A stretch of 14,753 nucleotides of DNA from Rubrobacteraceae bacterium (GTDB taxonomy: Bacteria; Actinomycetota; Rubrobacteria; Rubrobacterales; Rubrobacteraceae), in contig JAJNDJ010000007.1 of assembly GCA_021156345.1 (NCBI GenBank), forward strand, positions 1-14,753, given 5' to 3'. Position 1 is the first letter of the stretch. Each line of letters starts with the position of its first letter. Made by a program: the position numbers and the translations under genes. The notes below the pieces were generated by a model. It was not told the origin of the DNA and made no database searches. It worked only from the letters and a program-made list of their open reading frames with translations. Below, in pieces: positions 7,347 to 14,753 of the stretch.

Positions 7347-8240
7347 TTAGCTGAGACCCAACTCGAAATTGCCTGCTTTGTGGACCTGTCCCGGAAGCTC
7401 TTTGTCGAGTTGCTGTGCGAGCCAGGTTGCTACTTCGATGAGGGCGTCGAGGTCAATTCCTGTCTCGTAGCCCATGCCGTGCAGGAGGTAGACGAGGTCT
7501 TCTGTGGCGATGTTGCCCGTGGCGCGCGGGGCGAAGGGACAACCGCCCGTGCCGGCCACGGAGGCATCGAGGACCGTCGCGCCTCTCTCCACGGCGGCTA
7601 CAGCGTTGGCTATTCCGGTATTGCGCGTGTCGTGGAAGTGGCAGGCAACGGTGATGCCGTGGGCCGCGACGCCCTCTACGAGCTTCCGCACCTGGTTTGG
7701 TACTCCCACGCCGATGGTGTCGGCCAAGACGATCTCGTCAGGGCCAGAAGCCGCTACGCTGCCGGCGATCCGGAGTACGTGCTCGGGCTCGACCCATCCT
7801 TCGAATGGGTCTCCGAAGGCGGCGGAGAGCGTGATGGAGACGCGTACCCCATCGAGCCGGGAGCGCTCCACGAGCCGGGCGGCGAGTTGCGTGGCGTCCG
7901 CCACGGTGGTGTTCTGGTTGCGCTTGGCGAAGGACTCGGTTACCGGGAAGGCGTAGCGTACTTCGTCTACTCCGGCCTGGATGGCCCGCTCGTAGCCCTT
8001 CTCGTTGAGAACGAGGCCTGCATAGCTCGTGCCCGGGGAACGCTCTATGGCCGCCATTACCTCTTCCGCGCCGGCCATTTGCGGGACGCGTTTCGGGTTG
8101 ACGAAGCTGGCCGCCTCGACGCGCGGGACACCGGCGGCCGCGAGCTTCTCGCAGAGCTCGGCACGGACACTAGGAGAGAGTGTTTGGTCCTCGTTCTGTA
8201 GTCCGTCTCGGGGTCCCACGTCGACTATCTGGATGTACAT
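7347..8240 (-). CDS. Hydroxymethylglutaryl-CoA lyase family protein
   Basis: The 297-residue TIM-barrel enzyme matches HMG-CoA lyase, which splits HMG-CoA into acetyl-CoA and acetoacetate. Visible signs are VGPRDGLQNE (8-17, with catalytic R11 and D12), SFVNPKRVPQMAGAEE (45-60), the metal-binding HFHDT (H201, H203), and the flexible-loop signature GGCPFAPRATGN (232-243) with C234 and N243. Where classical lyases have GCPYEG, this protein reads GDPFEG (about 143-148), so one conserved cysteine is Asp. The ATG shares its A with the TGA of the CoA-transferase gene (TGATG), so the two are translationally coupled. With the carboxylase and hydratase genes to the right it would finish leucine degradation. 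Paired with a class III CoA-transferase it could instead cleave a related 3-hydroxyacyl-CoA such as citramalyl-CoA. The family is sure, the substrate less so. Confidence 0.88.
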   Translation of the reverse strand: MYIQIVDVGPRDGLQNEDQTLSPSVRAELCEKLAAAGVPRVEAASFVNPKRVPQMAGAEEVMAAIERSPGTSYAGLVLNEKGYERAIQAGVDEVRYAFPVTESFAKRNQNTTVADATQLAARLVERSRLDGVRVSITLSAAFGDPFEGWVEPEHVLRIAGSVAASGPDEIVLADTIGVGVPNQVRKLVEGVAAHGITVACHFHDTRNTGIANAVAAVERGATVLDASVAGTGGCPFAPRATGNIATEDLVYLLHGMGYETGIDLDALIEVATWLAQQLDKELPGQVHKAGNFELGLS

Positions 8241-9454
8241 CAGACGATGCCCCGCTCGCGCAGACCGTCGAGGTCCTCCTGGCTTATCCCGAGCACCTCT
8301 TCGAACACCTCGTCGTTGTGCTGGCCTAGCTTCGGGCCTGTCCAGTGCACCTCTCCTGGTGTCTCAGAGAGGCGGGGGACGACATTCTGCATGGGGAACG
8401 GACCGATCTCCGGGTCCTCCACGCTGATGATGTTCTGGCGGGCCGCATACTGTTCGTCCGAGAGCATGTCTTCGGCGGTGAAGAGCTTCCCTGCCGGGAC
8501 GCTCGCCTCCCTCATGACCTCGAGCACCTCTTCCACGCTTCGTTGGCTCGTCCAGTCGGAGATCAGGCCGTCCAGCTCTTGCTGGTTCTCGCCGCGGGCG
8601 TGGTGGGTTGCATATCTTTCGCCCTCGGCCCACTCGGGATGTCCGAGCGCCTTGGCAAACCGTCCGAAGACGGTGTCGGCGTTGGCGCCGATCACCACGT
8701 AATCACCGTCGCCGGTAGGGTAGGTGTTCGACGGCGCCACGAAGGGCAGGATAGCCCCGGTGCGCCCGCGGACATGCCCGGCGAGCGCATACTCCGGAAT
8801 CGTGCTCTCCATGAGGGCCAGAACAGCCTCGTAGATCCCCACGTCCACCACCTGGCCTTTGCCACCGCGCGACTCGCGGTTGTACAGTGCAGTGACCGCG
8901 CCAAAGGCGCCGAACGTCGCAGCGAGCGAGTCGCCGAGGCTGATCCCGACCCGCGGTGGCGGACGGTCAGGGTATCCCGTCACGTGCCTTATCCCACCCA
9001 TGGCCTCGCCGATGGATCCAAACCCCGCCTGGTCCTTGTATGGTCCTGTCTGTCCGTATCCAGACACCCGCACCATGACGAGACCTGGGTTGATACCACT
9101 CAGGTCCTCGTATCCGAGGCCCCATTTCTCTAGCGTGCCAGGCCTGAAGTTCTCGACGACCACATCGGCCTCGGAGATGAGACGGCGGGCGAGATCCTGC
9201 CCCTCCCCCTCCCGCAGGTTGATGGTGACGGATTTTTTGTTGCGGGCGATTATGGGCCACCAGAGGGTACGCCCCTCTGTACGGTGGCGGCCCCACACGC
9301 GCATGGGGTCTCCCTTGCCTGGTGGCTCGAGCTTTATTACCTCGGCGCCGAAATCCCCGAGAAGCTGGCCGCAGAAAGGACCCGCAAGCAGACTGCCCAT
9401 CTCGATTACGCGCACGCCTTCGAGAGGACGGGTCCCGTTGCCCCCCTCACCCAT
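8240..9454 (-). CDS. Class III (CaiB/BaiF) CoA-transferase
   Basis: This 404-residue protein moves CoA from a donor thioester to an acid. Family signs include LEGVRVIEMGSLLAGPFCGQ (11-30), GDFGAEVIKLEPPGKGD (33-49), RNKKSVTINL (71-80), VVVENFRPGTLEKWGLGYED (98-117) and SGYGQTGPY (131-139). The nucleophilic aspartate is probably D175 in GISLGDSLA. Length is normal for the family. Overall style resembles succinyl-CoA:hydroxymethylglutarate/dicarboxylate transferases, and the coupled lyase gene fits activation of a branched hydroxy-dicarboxylic acid; this is inference. ATG at 9454 overlaps the regulator's end by 8 bases and has a very strong AAAGGAGG site (9461-9468) at 6 bases, so it is likely made in larger amounts than the regulator. 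Confidence 0.88.
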   Translation of the reverse strand: MGEGGNGTRPLEGVRVIEMGSLLAGPFCGQLLGDFGAEVIKLEPPGKGDPMRVWGRHRTEGRTLWWPIIARNKKSVTINLREGEGQDLARRLISEADVVVENFRPGTLEKWGLGYEDLSGINPGLVMVRVSGYGQTGPYKDQAGFGSIGEAMGGIRHVTGYPDRPPPRVGISLGDSLAATFGAFGAVTALYNRESRGGKGQVVDVGIYEAVLALMESTIPEYALAGHVRGRTGAILPFVAPSNTYPTGDGDYVVIGANADTVFGRFAKALGHPEWAEGERYATHHARGENQQELDGLISDWTSQRSVEEVLEVMREASVPAGKLFTAEDMLSDEQYAARQNIISVEDPEIGPFPMQNVVPRLSETPGEVHWTGPKLGQHNDEVFEEVLGISQEDLDGLRERGIV

Positions 9455-10136
9455 TCATATCCTCCTTTAGGGCTCTGATGACGAAGTCACGGCCCTCGTA
9501 GACGTGCTCGCGCATTATGATCTCTGCCCTGTCGGCATCGCCATTCTCTAGGGCTTCCAGGATCTGGCGGTGATAGTGGTTGGAGATGGTCCGCTCGTGC
9601 AACGTGTACCAATAGAACGCCTTGAACATTAGCGGTATCTCGACGGTCCGGTTGATGAGGCGCTCCAGGCGCCTGTTGCGGCTGGCCTCGACGATTGTCC
9701 CGTGAAACTCCTGGTTGAGCGCCACGAGGGCCCGAATCTCCTCCTCGTGATCGTCGAACTGGCCTGGCAACCCCTCCATCTCCCTAGCCAGTTCCCTCAG
9801 CCGCTCTAGCTCGCGCCTCTCGATGCGCCCGGCCGCACGCCTGGCAGCGTGGCCTTCGAGTACGGCGCGCAGGTCGTAGATGTCCCATACGTCCTCGATG
9901 GAGAAAGAACATACCGTGGCCCCGCGGTTCGGCGTGATCTCGACTAGTCCCTCGGCCTCGAGCATGGTGAGAGCCTGCCTCACAGGAGTTCTGCTCACCC
10001 CGAGCCGCTCCGCGAGCTGCTCCTCGATCAAACGCTCGTCAGGACCATACTCGCCCGTCAGAATCAAAGCCCGCAACCGCTCCAATACCCCAACAGGCCG
10101 CGGCCCATTGCTCCCGTCCCGCAAAACACGTACCAC
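9447..10136 (-). CDS. GntR-family (FCD/FadR subfamily) transcription regulator
   Basis: The 229-residue regulator has an N-terminal winged helix (about 15-80) with the typical LIEEQLAERLGVSRTPVRQA and the wing ending EITPNRGATV. A helical FCD ligand domain follows (about 85-215). FCD metal-site histidines are visible in NQEFHGTI, SNHYHRQIL and MREHV; the position often held by Asp before the first one is Asn. FCD domains usually bind carboxylic-acid effectors, which fits an operon for acid and CoA-ester catabolism. The start is GTG at 10136, with GGAGG (10141-10145) 4 bases upstream. It is the first gene after a clear promoter carrying a GntR-type palindrome, so it most likely represses its own operon until the effector binds. 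Its stop overlaps the CoA-transferase start by 8 bases. Confidence 0.92.
   Translation of the reverse strand: MVRVLRDGSNGPRPVGVLERLRALILTGEYGPDERLIEEQLAERLGVSRTPVRQALTMLEAEGLVEITPNRGATVCSFSIEDVWDIYDLRAVLEGHAARRAAGRIERRELERLRELAREMEGLPGQFDDHEEEIRALVALNQEFHGTIVEASRNRRLERLINRTVEIPLMFKAFYWYTLHERTISNHYHRQILEALENGDADRAEIIMREHVYEGRDFVIRALKEDMNG
9461..9468 (-). promoter_or_regulatory. strong ribosome binding site for CoA-transferase
   Basis: On the minus strand AAAGGAGG lies inside the final codons of the GntR gene, 6 bases before the CoA-transferase ATG at 9454. It is the strongest such site seen in the window and fixes that start. Confidence 0.8.
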
Positions 10137-10168
10137 CAGACCTCCGTTCTCGACCTACGGAGAACCCT

Positions 10169-10178
10169 TTGTATACAA
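10169..10178. promoter_or_regulatory. GntR/FCD operator palindrome TTGTATACAA
   Basis: TTGTATACAA is a perfect 10-bp palindrome of the GT-N(2)-AC type known for FadR/FCD-subfamily GntR operators. It begins at the downstream edge of the -10 box and covers the probable transcription start, an ideal place for repression. It lies 33 bases upstream of the GntR start codon. I found no second copy in the other gaps of the window. Confidence 0.8.
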
Positions 10179-10206
10179 TCTTAGGCGCCCACGAATCGTG
10201 TGTCAA
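10178..10206 (-). promoter_or_regulatory. sigma-70-type promoter of the GntR-CoA transferase-lyase-hyuAB unit
   Basis: On the minus strand TTGACA (10201-10206) is followed by exactly 17 bases and TAAGAT (10178-10183). Transcription would begin near 10171, leaving a leader of about 35 bases before GTG at 10136. The -35 is a perfect consensus. The operator palindrome overlaps the -10 by one base. Confidence 0.8.
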
Positions 10207-10375
10207 TATTGCAATCTTTTCAGCCCGATTCGCCCTCCGGGCTCCGCTTGTCAGTTCTTGTCTTTGCTCGTAGCCGAATATGCGATTCTGTGGATTCGCA
10301 GTAGATAGGACATTACGTCGAGGTTTCGACGAAGCAGGCGGCCACGCGCCATTGCCCGTTGGCGAAGCACCCTTT
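10207..10375. other. gap between carboxylase alpha gene and the GntR promoter
   Basis: This stretch follows the end of the biotin-carboxylase gene. It holds a perfect small hairpin, CGTCGA-GGTT-TCGACG (10316-10331), and a looser inverted repeat, AGCCCG/CGGGCT (10222-10243). Neither is followed by a T run on the minus strand, so an intrinsic terminator is not clear. AT-rich palindromes CAATATTG (10204-10211) and ATTGCAAT (10208-10215) lie just upstream of the -35 and could hold another protein site. Confidence 0.4.
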
Positions 10376-12319
10376 CTAGGTCTCGCGCACCTCGGCGAGT
10401 ACGGCCCCTCCTGGGACGAGGGAGCCCTCCTCGAAAGGGAGCGAGTGGACCACCCCGGCGTGGGGTGCTGTGACGGGCTGCTCCATCTTCATCGCCTCGA
10501 GCACGAGGAGGAGTTGTCCCTCCTCGACTTCCTGGCCCTCATCGACGAGCACTTTCACGACCGTACCGGGCATCGGGGCTGTGAGGCTGGCGGCGGCATC
10601 GGCGTCGGGCCCTGTCTCGTCCACGGCCGGAGGCGAGAACTTAAGGAGCTTATGGGTGGCGCCGCGTAGTGAGATGAGAACCTCTCCGGGACCAAGTAGT
10701 ATTCCAGCCTCGAGGGGCTCCTCGTCGATGAGGGCACGGATGCGGCCATCTCCGTAGTAAAGAACCTCGACGATGGACTTTTCGCCTTCGGCGGTGATCC
10801 TGAACTTTCCCGGCCCGGCACGCTCCGCTTCGACGCGATGTTCGCCGTAGTCGAGGGTAGTCACGCCCAGGAGGCGCCAGGGGCCCGCCGCAAACGGGTC
10901 CGATGACGCCGGTATGCCGTGTAGTTCAGCCGCTGAAGCGAGCATCAGGGCTACGCGCGGGACGGGTTTCTCAGGCTGAGGCTCCGTGAGGGTATGCTCT
11001 TCGAGGAAGCGGATCGTGGTCTCGCCCCTCTCAAACGCAGGATGGGTCGCGATGCGCTCGAGGAGGGGGAGGTTGGAGGAGAGACCGAGGATCTCGTAAT
11101 CTGTGAGGGCCCTTCGGAGACGGCGGACTGCGGAAAGTCGATCTGGGGCTGAGACGATCAACTTCGCGATCATCGCGTCGTAGTTTATTGGCACCTCATC
11201 CCCGACCTCGAACCCGGCGTCGTTGCGGATGCCTGCACCCTCAGGTGGCGCGAAGGTTTCGAGTAGCCCGCCCGAGGGCATCCCCTGCTCGTCCTCTGCG
11301 TAGATGCGAACCTCGATGGCGCTGCCCCGCAGGGTCACTTCCTCCTGGGTGAGTGGGAGTAGTTCTCCCGCTGCGACGGCGAGTTGGAGGTGGACGAGGT
11401 CCAAGCCAGTAATGAGCTCCGTCACGGGGTGTTCGACTTGCAGGCGCGCGTTCATCTCCAGGAAGTAGAACTGGTCACCGTCGAGTAAGAACTCTACCGT
11501 GCCTGCGTTAATGTATCCGGCCTCCTGGGCGAAGCGGACGGCGGCGTTGCAGATCGACTCGCGGAAGTCAGGGTCGAGCGCCGGGGACGGGGCTTCTTCC
11601 ACGACCTTCTGGTGGCGGCGTTGGATCGAACACTCCCGCTCGAAGAGATGGAGGACGTTGCCTTGCCGGTCCCCGAGCACCTGCACCTCCACGTGGCGCG
11701 GATCTTCCACCAGCTTCTCGAGGAACACAGACCCATCTCCGAAGGCAGCCTCAGCCTCCCGGCGCGCCCCCCCTACCGCCTCGGCGAAGTCCTCAGGATG
11801 GGTCACGGCCCGCATTCCCCGCCCCCCGCCTCCCGCGCTCGCCTTTACCAGGACCGGGAAGCCGATGAGATCAGCCTCCTCCGCGAGCCGCTCCTCGCTC
11901 TCGTCTTCACCGTCGTAACCTGGGATCGTCGGCACGCCGGCCCTGCGTGCCAGCTCCTTGGCCCGCACCTTGTAGCCGACGGCATCCATCGCCTCGGGCG
12001 GGGGTCCGACCCAGGTTGCACCGGCCGATTGGACCGCTCTGGCGAACTGCGCGCTCTCCGAAAGGAAGCCGTACCCTGGATGCACGGCTTCGGCACCTGA
12101 GCGTTCGATCACATCCACGAGGCGCCTGACATTCAGGTAGCTTTCCGGGGCCGGAGCAGGGCCGAGCAGGTATGCTTCGTCGGCGAGGCGGCGGTGCATG
12201 GCGTGTTCGTCCGCTTCCGAATAGACGGCGATGCTCTTTATTCCGAGTTCACGGCAGGTGCGGATGATTCGGACAGCAATCTCGCCGCGGTTGGCGACGA
12301 GGACACTACCGAAGCTCAC
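10376..12319 (-). CDS. Acyl-CoA carboxylase alpha subunit (biotin carboxylase + biotin carrier), methylcrotonyl-CoA type
   Basis: The 647-residue protein carboxylates its own biotin with ATP and bicarbonate. The biotin-carboxylase N-domain covers about 1-110 (VLVANRGEIAVRIIRTCREL near the start). The ATP-grasp domain follows, with KASAGGGGRGM, RHVEVQVLGD, ERECSIQRRHQKVVEEAPSP and EMNARLQVEHPVTE. The carboxylase C-domain and a linker (about 450-570) lead to a biotinyl domain whose lysine is K611 in EAMKMEQ. Size and layout fit MCC/PCC-type alpha subunits. The beta subunit at the right edge and the LiuC-like hydratase point to 3-methylcrotonyl-CoA as substrate; geranyl- or propionyl-CoA are alternatives. 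GTG at 12319 overlaps the hydratase stop (GTGA), with GGGAG just upstream. Confidence 0.93.
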   Translation of the reverse strand: MSFGSVLVANRGEIAVRIIRTCRELGIKSIAVYSEADEHAMHRRLADEAYLLGPAPAPESYLNVRRLVDVIERSGAEAVHPGYGFLSESAQFARAVQSAGATWVGPPPEAMDAVGYKVRAKELARRAGVPTIPGYDGEDESEERLAEEADLIGFPVLVKASAGGGGRGMRAVTHPEDFAEAVGGARREAEAAFGDGSVFLEKLVEDPRHVEVQVLGDRQGNVLHLFERECSIQRRHQKVVEEAPSPALDPDFRESICNAAVRFAQEAGYINAGTVEFLLDGDQFYFLEMNARLQVEHPVTELITGLDLVHLQLAVAAGELLPLTQEEVTLRGSAIEVRIYAEDEQGMPSGGLLETFAPPEGAGIRNDAGFEVGDEVPINYDAMIAKLIVSAPDRLSAVRRLRRALTDYEILGLSSNLPLLERIATHPAFERGETTIRFLEEHTLTEPQPEKPVPRVALMLASAAELHGIPASSDPFAAGPWRLLGVTTLDYGEHRVEAERAGPGKFRITAEGEKSIVEVLYYGDGRIRALIDEEPLEAGILLGPGEVLISLRGATHKLLKFSPPAVDETGPDADAAASLTAPMPGTVVKVLVDEGQEVEEGQLLLVLEAMKMEQPVTAPHAGVVHSLPFEEGSLVPGGAVLAEVRET

Positions 12320-13101
12320 CGCTCCCTTCTCCAGCGCGGCTCGCGTTTCTCGAGGAAGGCAGCCAGCCCCTCCTGGCCCTCCTCCCCGGTGCGCAGCTCC
12401 GAGATCACACGCGCCGTCAGGCCCGGCTCCTCCATCGGCTCCGTGGTCTCGAGCCTGCGTAACAGCCCCTTCAGGGACGCCTGCGCGACCGGACCTCCCC
12501 GGAGAAGCTCTCCTACCTTCTCATCGACCGCCGAGTCGAGTCCTTCCCTCGAAACAACCCTGTGTACAAGACCGATCTCCCCCGCCCTTTCGGCGTCGAA
12601 CCGTTCTCCGGTGAGGAACAAAGCTCTGGCATGCGAGACCCCGATCTTACGTACCACGAACGGTGAGATCGTGGCCGGAGCGATGCCGAGCCGCACCTCG
12701 GAGAAGGCGAACCGCGCCTCCGAATCGGCCGTGACCACGTCAGCCACGGCGAGGAGACCGGCCCCTCCACCCATCGCAGCGCCATGCACCTTTGCCACCA
12801 CAGGTTTCGGACACTCGTCTATGGTCCAGTACATCATGGCCAACCGTCTTGCATCATCCAGGTTCTCCTCGTAGGAGAAGCTGGCCGTCTCCCGCATGTA
12901 CCCGACGTCCGCACCGGCGCAGAACGAGCGTCCCTCCCCGGCCAACACTATGGCCCGCACCCTTTCGTCGTCGGACATCTCCTCGAAGCAGCGCGTCAGC
13001 TCCCCGATGAGATCCGCGTTCAGCGCGTTGTGTGAATCGGGTCTATTCATTGTCACGGTCGCCAAGGGGCCACTCCAGGTCACCTTCAACACGTCAGGCA
13101 T
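12316..13101 (-). CDS. Enoyl-CoA hydratase/isomerase family, LiuC-like methylglutaconyl-CoA hydratase
   Basis: The 261-residue crotonase-fold enzyme would hydrate 3-methylglutaconyl-CoA to HMG-CoA. Oxyanion-hole segments are SFCAGADVGYM (59-69) and KVHGAAMGGGAGLL (104-117). A catalytic Glu is E135 in FSEVRLGIAPATISPFV. The site that holds the other Glu in rat-type crotonase is glycine (about G115), which matches bacterial LiuC-type proteins as I remember them. The ending EGLAAFLEKREPRW is typical of the family. ATG at 13101 is 27 bases after the Nudix stop and has only a weak GGGG ribosome signal; the gene's end overlaps the carboxylase alpha start. Location between the two carboxylase subunits strongly supports the leucine-pathway assignment. 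Confidence 0.85.
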   Translation of the reverse strand: MPDVLKVTWSGPLATVTMNRPDSHNALNADLIGELTRCFEEMSDDERVRAIVLAGEGRSFCAGADVGYMRETASFSYEENLDDARRLAMMYWTIDECPKPVVAKVHGAAMGGGAGLLAVADVVTADSEARFAFSEVRLGIAPATISPFVVRKIGVSHARALFLTGERFDAERAGEIGLVHRVVSREGLDSAVDEKVGELLRGGPVAQASLKGLLRRLETTEPMEEPGLTARVISELRTGEEGQEGLAAFLEKREPRWRRER

Positions 13102-13128
13102 CGGTACCCCAATCTCTGCGTAGCAGCG

Positions 13129-13563
13129 TTACGTGTATTCTCCGATCCAACCTATCTCTCCGTCACCGGCCCAGGAAGCCAGCGCCTCAGAGAGCTCCCG
13201 GGGCCGCACTTCGAGTTCCGTCAGGATGGTCAGATCCACCCAGACCGGCCTGTAGGTTCCCTTCGCGGTCGTCCCCGACGTCATCATCTCCTTACCCCGT
13301 CCCGTGCCGAACGTTCCTCCTAAGATGCTCGCAAGGTAGTATCTCCGTTCGCGGCCATCACGGTAAGCCACGAAGATAAGATCCCCAAGCTCTACGCTAA
13401 CCCCCAACTCTTCGTGCGCCTCGCGCACGGCTGCCTGCTGCGGACTCTCGCCAGTCTCGACCCTGCCACCAGGAAACACGAAGTAGGTGCGCCGGTCGCG
13501 AACACGCTCGATCAGGGCCACCCGCCCGTTCTCCACGATAACGACGGCGGCGCGCATCCTCAC
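13129..13563 (-). CDS. Nudix hydrolase
   Basis: This 144-residue protein has a complete Nudix box, [20 protein letters not shown] followed by ELGV (about residues 32-55), and so should hydrolyse a nucleoside diphosphate linked to another group. The preceding YFVFPGG is typical. The extra motif of CoA-pyrophosphatases is not evident, so the substrate cannot be given. The start is GTG at 13563, overlapping the carboxylase beta stop (ATGTGA); an ATG two codons later (13557) with AGGA upstream is equally possible. The gene is wedged between leucine-pathway genes and must be co-transcribed with them. Its role there is unclear. Confidence 0.88.
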   Translation of the reverse strand: MRMRAAVVIVENGRVALIERVRDRRTYFVFPGGRVETGESPQQAAVREAHEELGVSVELGDLIFVAYRDGRERRYYLASILGGTFGTGRGKEMMTSGTTAKGTYRPVWVDLTILTELEVRPRELSEALASWAGDGEIGWIGEYT

Positions 13564-14753
13564 ATCCTGAAGATTCCGTAGCGCGTCTCCTCCGCGGGGG
13601 CGTTTGCGGCGGCGGAGAGGCCCAGGGCGAGGACCATTCTAGTATCGACAGGATCTATGACTCCGTCGTCCCAGAGTCTTGCGGTCGAGTGGTATGGATT
13701 ACCTTCATCCTCGTACTTTTCGAGGATGGGAGCCTTGAACTCTTCACGGTCTTCGTCGGTCATCTCTTTGTCCTCGCGCCGCAGGCCCTCCTCCTGCACG
13801 GTGAGAAGGACGTTCGCAGCCTGTTGGCCGCCCATCACGCTGATGCGGGCGTTGGGCCACATCCACAAAAAGCGAGGCGAGTAGGCCCTGCCGCACATCC
13901 CGTAGTTGCCGGCCCCGAACGAGCCGCCGACGATCACCGTGTACTTCGGCACGCCAGCGTTGGCGACCGCCATTACCATCTTGGCCCCGTCTTTGGCGAT
14001 ACCACCGGCCTCGTACTCCCTGCCCACCATGAAGCCCGTGATGTTCTGGAGAAACACGAGAGGGATGCCGCGAGAGCAACACAGCTCTATAAAGTGGGCG
14101 CCCTTGAGCGCACTCTCGGAGAAAAGGATGCCGTTGTTGGCCAGGATGCCAATGGGGTGGCCCATGATCCTGGCGAAGCCACATACCAGGGTCTCGCCGT
14201 AGAGCGGCTTGAACTCGTGCAGGCGGCTGCCGTCCACCGTCCTGGCGATTACCTCCCTGACGTCATAGCCTTGCCTGTAGTCACTCGGGACGATTCCGTA
14301 GAGTTCTCCGGGGTCGTAGAGCGGCTCCTCAGGCTCCGAGACGGTCCAGGGTAAGGATTTCTCCCAGTTCAGGTTCTCTATAATAGAGCGGACGATAGCG
14401 AGGGCGTGTTCGTCGTTCTCCGCGAAGTGGTCGGCGACTCCCGATCGGCGGGTGTGGACGTCCGCGCCACCTAGCTCTTCAGCCGATACTTCTTCGCCGG
14501 TTGCAGCTTTGACGAGGGGAGGTCCGCCGAGGAAGATGGTGCCCGTTCCCTTGACTATAACTACCTCGTCGCTCATCGCGGGTACGTACGCCCCTCCTGC
14601 CGTGCAACTCCCCATCACCGCGGCGACCTGGGGTATGCCCTTCGCGCTCATCCGCGCCTGGTTGTAGAAGATGCGGCCGAAGTGCTCGCGGTCGGGAAAG
14701 ACCTCGTCCTGCAGCGGCAAGAAGGCGCCTCCTGAATCGACGAGATAGATGCA
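13560..14753 (-). CDS. Acyl-CoA carboxylase beta subunit (carboxyltransferase), methylcrotonyl-CoA type, N-terminus missing
   Basis: The gene runs off the right edge; 397 codons are present, beginning in frame with [11 protein letters not shown], so the true start lies outside. It transfers CO2 from carboxybiotin to the acyl-CoA. Conserved blocks include [93 protein letters not shown] and [16 protein letters not shown]. The last block is the hallmark of methylcrotonyl-/geranyl-CoA carboxylases; the usual GGEQAA is GGQQAA here. The likely missing part is about 130-150 residues, judged from normal family length. The Nudix gene overlaps its stop, so both share a transcript. An acyl-CoA dehydrogenase would be expected further upstream, beyond the window. 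Confidence 0.93.
   Translation of the reverse strand, partial: CIYLVDSGGAFLPLQDEVFPDREHFGRIFYNQARMSAKGIPQVAAVMGSCTAGGAYVPAMSDEVVIVKGTGTIFLGGPPLVKAATGEEVSAEELGGADVHTRRSGVADHFAENDEHALAIVRSIIENLNWEKSLPWTVSEPEEPLYDPGELYGIVPSDYRQGYDVREVIARTVDGSRLHEFKPLYGETLVCGFARIMGHPIGILANNGILFSESALKGAHFIELCCSRGIPLVFLQNITGFMVGREYEAGGIAKDGAKMVMAVANAGVPKYTVIVGGSFGAGNYGMCGRAYSPRFLWMWPNARISVMGGQQAANVLLTVQEEGLRREDKEMTDEDREEFKAPILEKYEDEGNPYHSTARLWDDGVIDPVDTRMVLALGLSAAANAPAEETRYGIFRM

Noticed and set aside
6978..8201. Long plus-strand open frame opposite the hyuA start and the lyase gene
   Set aside because: Antisense to well-supported genes, with no recognisable domain and no convincing ribosome site.
10222..10243. 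Inverted repeat AGCCCG/CGGGCT as a terminator
   Set aside because: A T-rich stretch lies on the wrong side for either reading direction, and the 10-base loop makes a stable hairpin doubtful.
10316..10331. Perfect hairpin CGTCGA-GGTT-TCGACG as a terminator for the carboxylase operon
   Set aside because: The stem is only 6 bp and no T run follows on the minus strand, so an intrinsic terminator cannot be claimed.

Overview
This is a high-GC, gene-dense bacterial window. Apart from the tail of one gene at the left edge, every gene lies on the minus strand, so transcription runs from right to left. Codon use, frequent GTG and TTG starts, stop/start overlaps and the protein styles suggest an actinobacterium, possibly near Rubrobacter. 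That placement is inference from memory of the families and was not tested by any search.

Layout in the direction of transcription. (1) 14753-12316 and on to 10376: a leucine/isovalerate (liu-type) segment. It holds a carboxyltransferase beta subunit of a methylcrotonyl-CoA carboxylase (cut by the window edge), a small Nudix hydrolase, a LiuC-like methylglutaconyl-CoA hydratase, and a biotin-carboxylase/biotin-carrier alpha subunit. (2) 10375-10137: a regulatory gap with the clearest promoter in the window (TTGACA, 17 bp, TAAGAT on the minus strand). A perfect palindrome, TTGTATACAA, touches its -10 box and is a typical GntR-family operator. (3) 10136-2640 and on to 1367: a second unit headed by a GntR/FCD regulator. 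It continues with a class III CoA-transferase, an HMG-CoA-lyase-family enzyme, a hydantoinase/oxoprolinase pair (HyuA, HyuB), an isochorismatase-fold amidohydrolase of the N-carbamoylsarcosine-amidase type, and a threonine-synthase-like PLP enzyme. Most junctions overlap or are a few bases wide; the exception is 139 bp between the lyase and hyuA. (4) 1138-203: a secreted TolB/WD40-like beta-propeller protein. (5) 2-124, plus strand: the C-terminus of an NTF2/SnoaL-like protein, convergent with the propeller gene.

How the genes may work together. The carboxylase, hydratase and HMG-CoA lyase would form the lower leucine pathway: 3-methylcrotonyl-CoA to 3-methylglutaconyl-CoA to HMG-CoA to acetyl-CoA plus acetoacetate. 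The second unit also reads as a self-contained, inducible catabolic route. HyuAB would open a cyclic ureide or lactam using ATP, the isochorismatase-like enzyme would remove a carbamoyl or amide group, the PLP enzyme would act on the resulting amino acid, the CoA-transferase would activate the acid, and the lyase would split it. The HyuAB plus carbamoyl-amidase pairing is the known logic of N-methylhydantoin degradation. Joining it to a CoA-transferase, a lyase and a threonine-synthase-like enzyme under one GntR regulator is the most interesting aspect of the window, and its substrate is unknown.

I saw no tRNA, rRNA, CRISPR array, insertion sequence or attachment site, and no gene-free stretch longer than about 240 bases.
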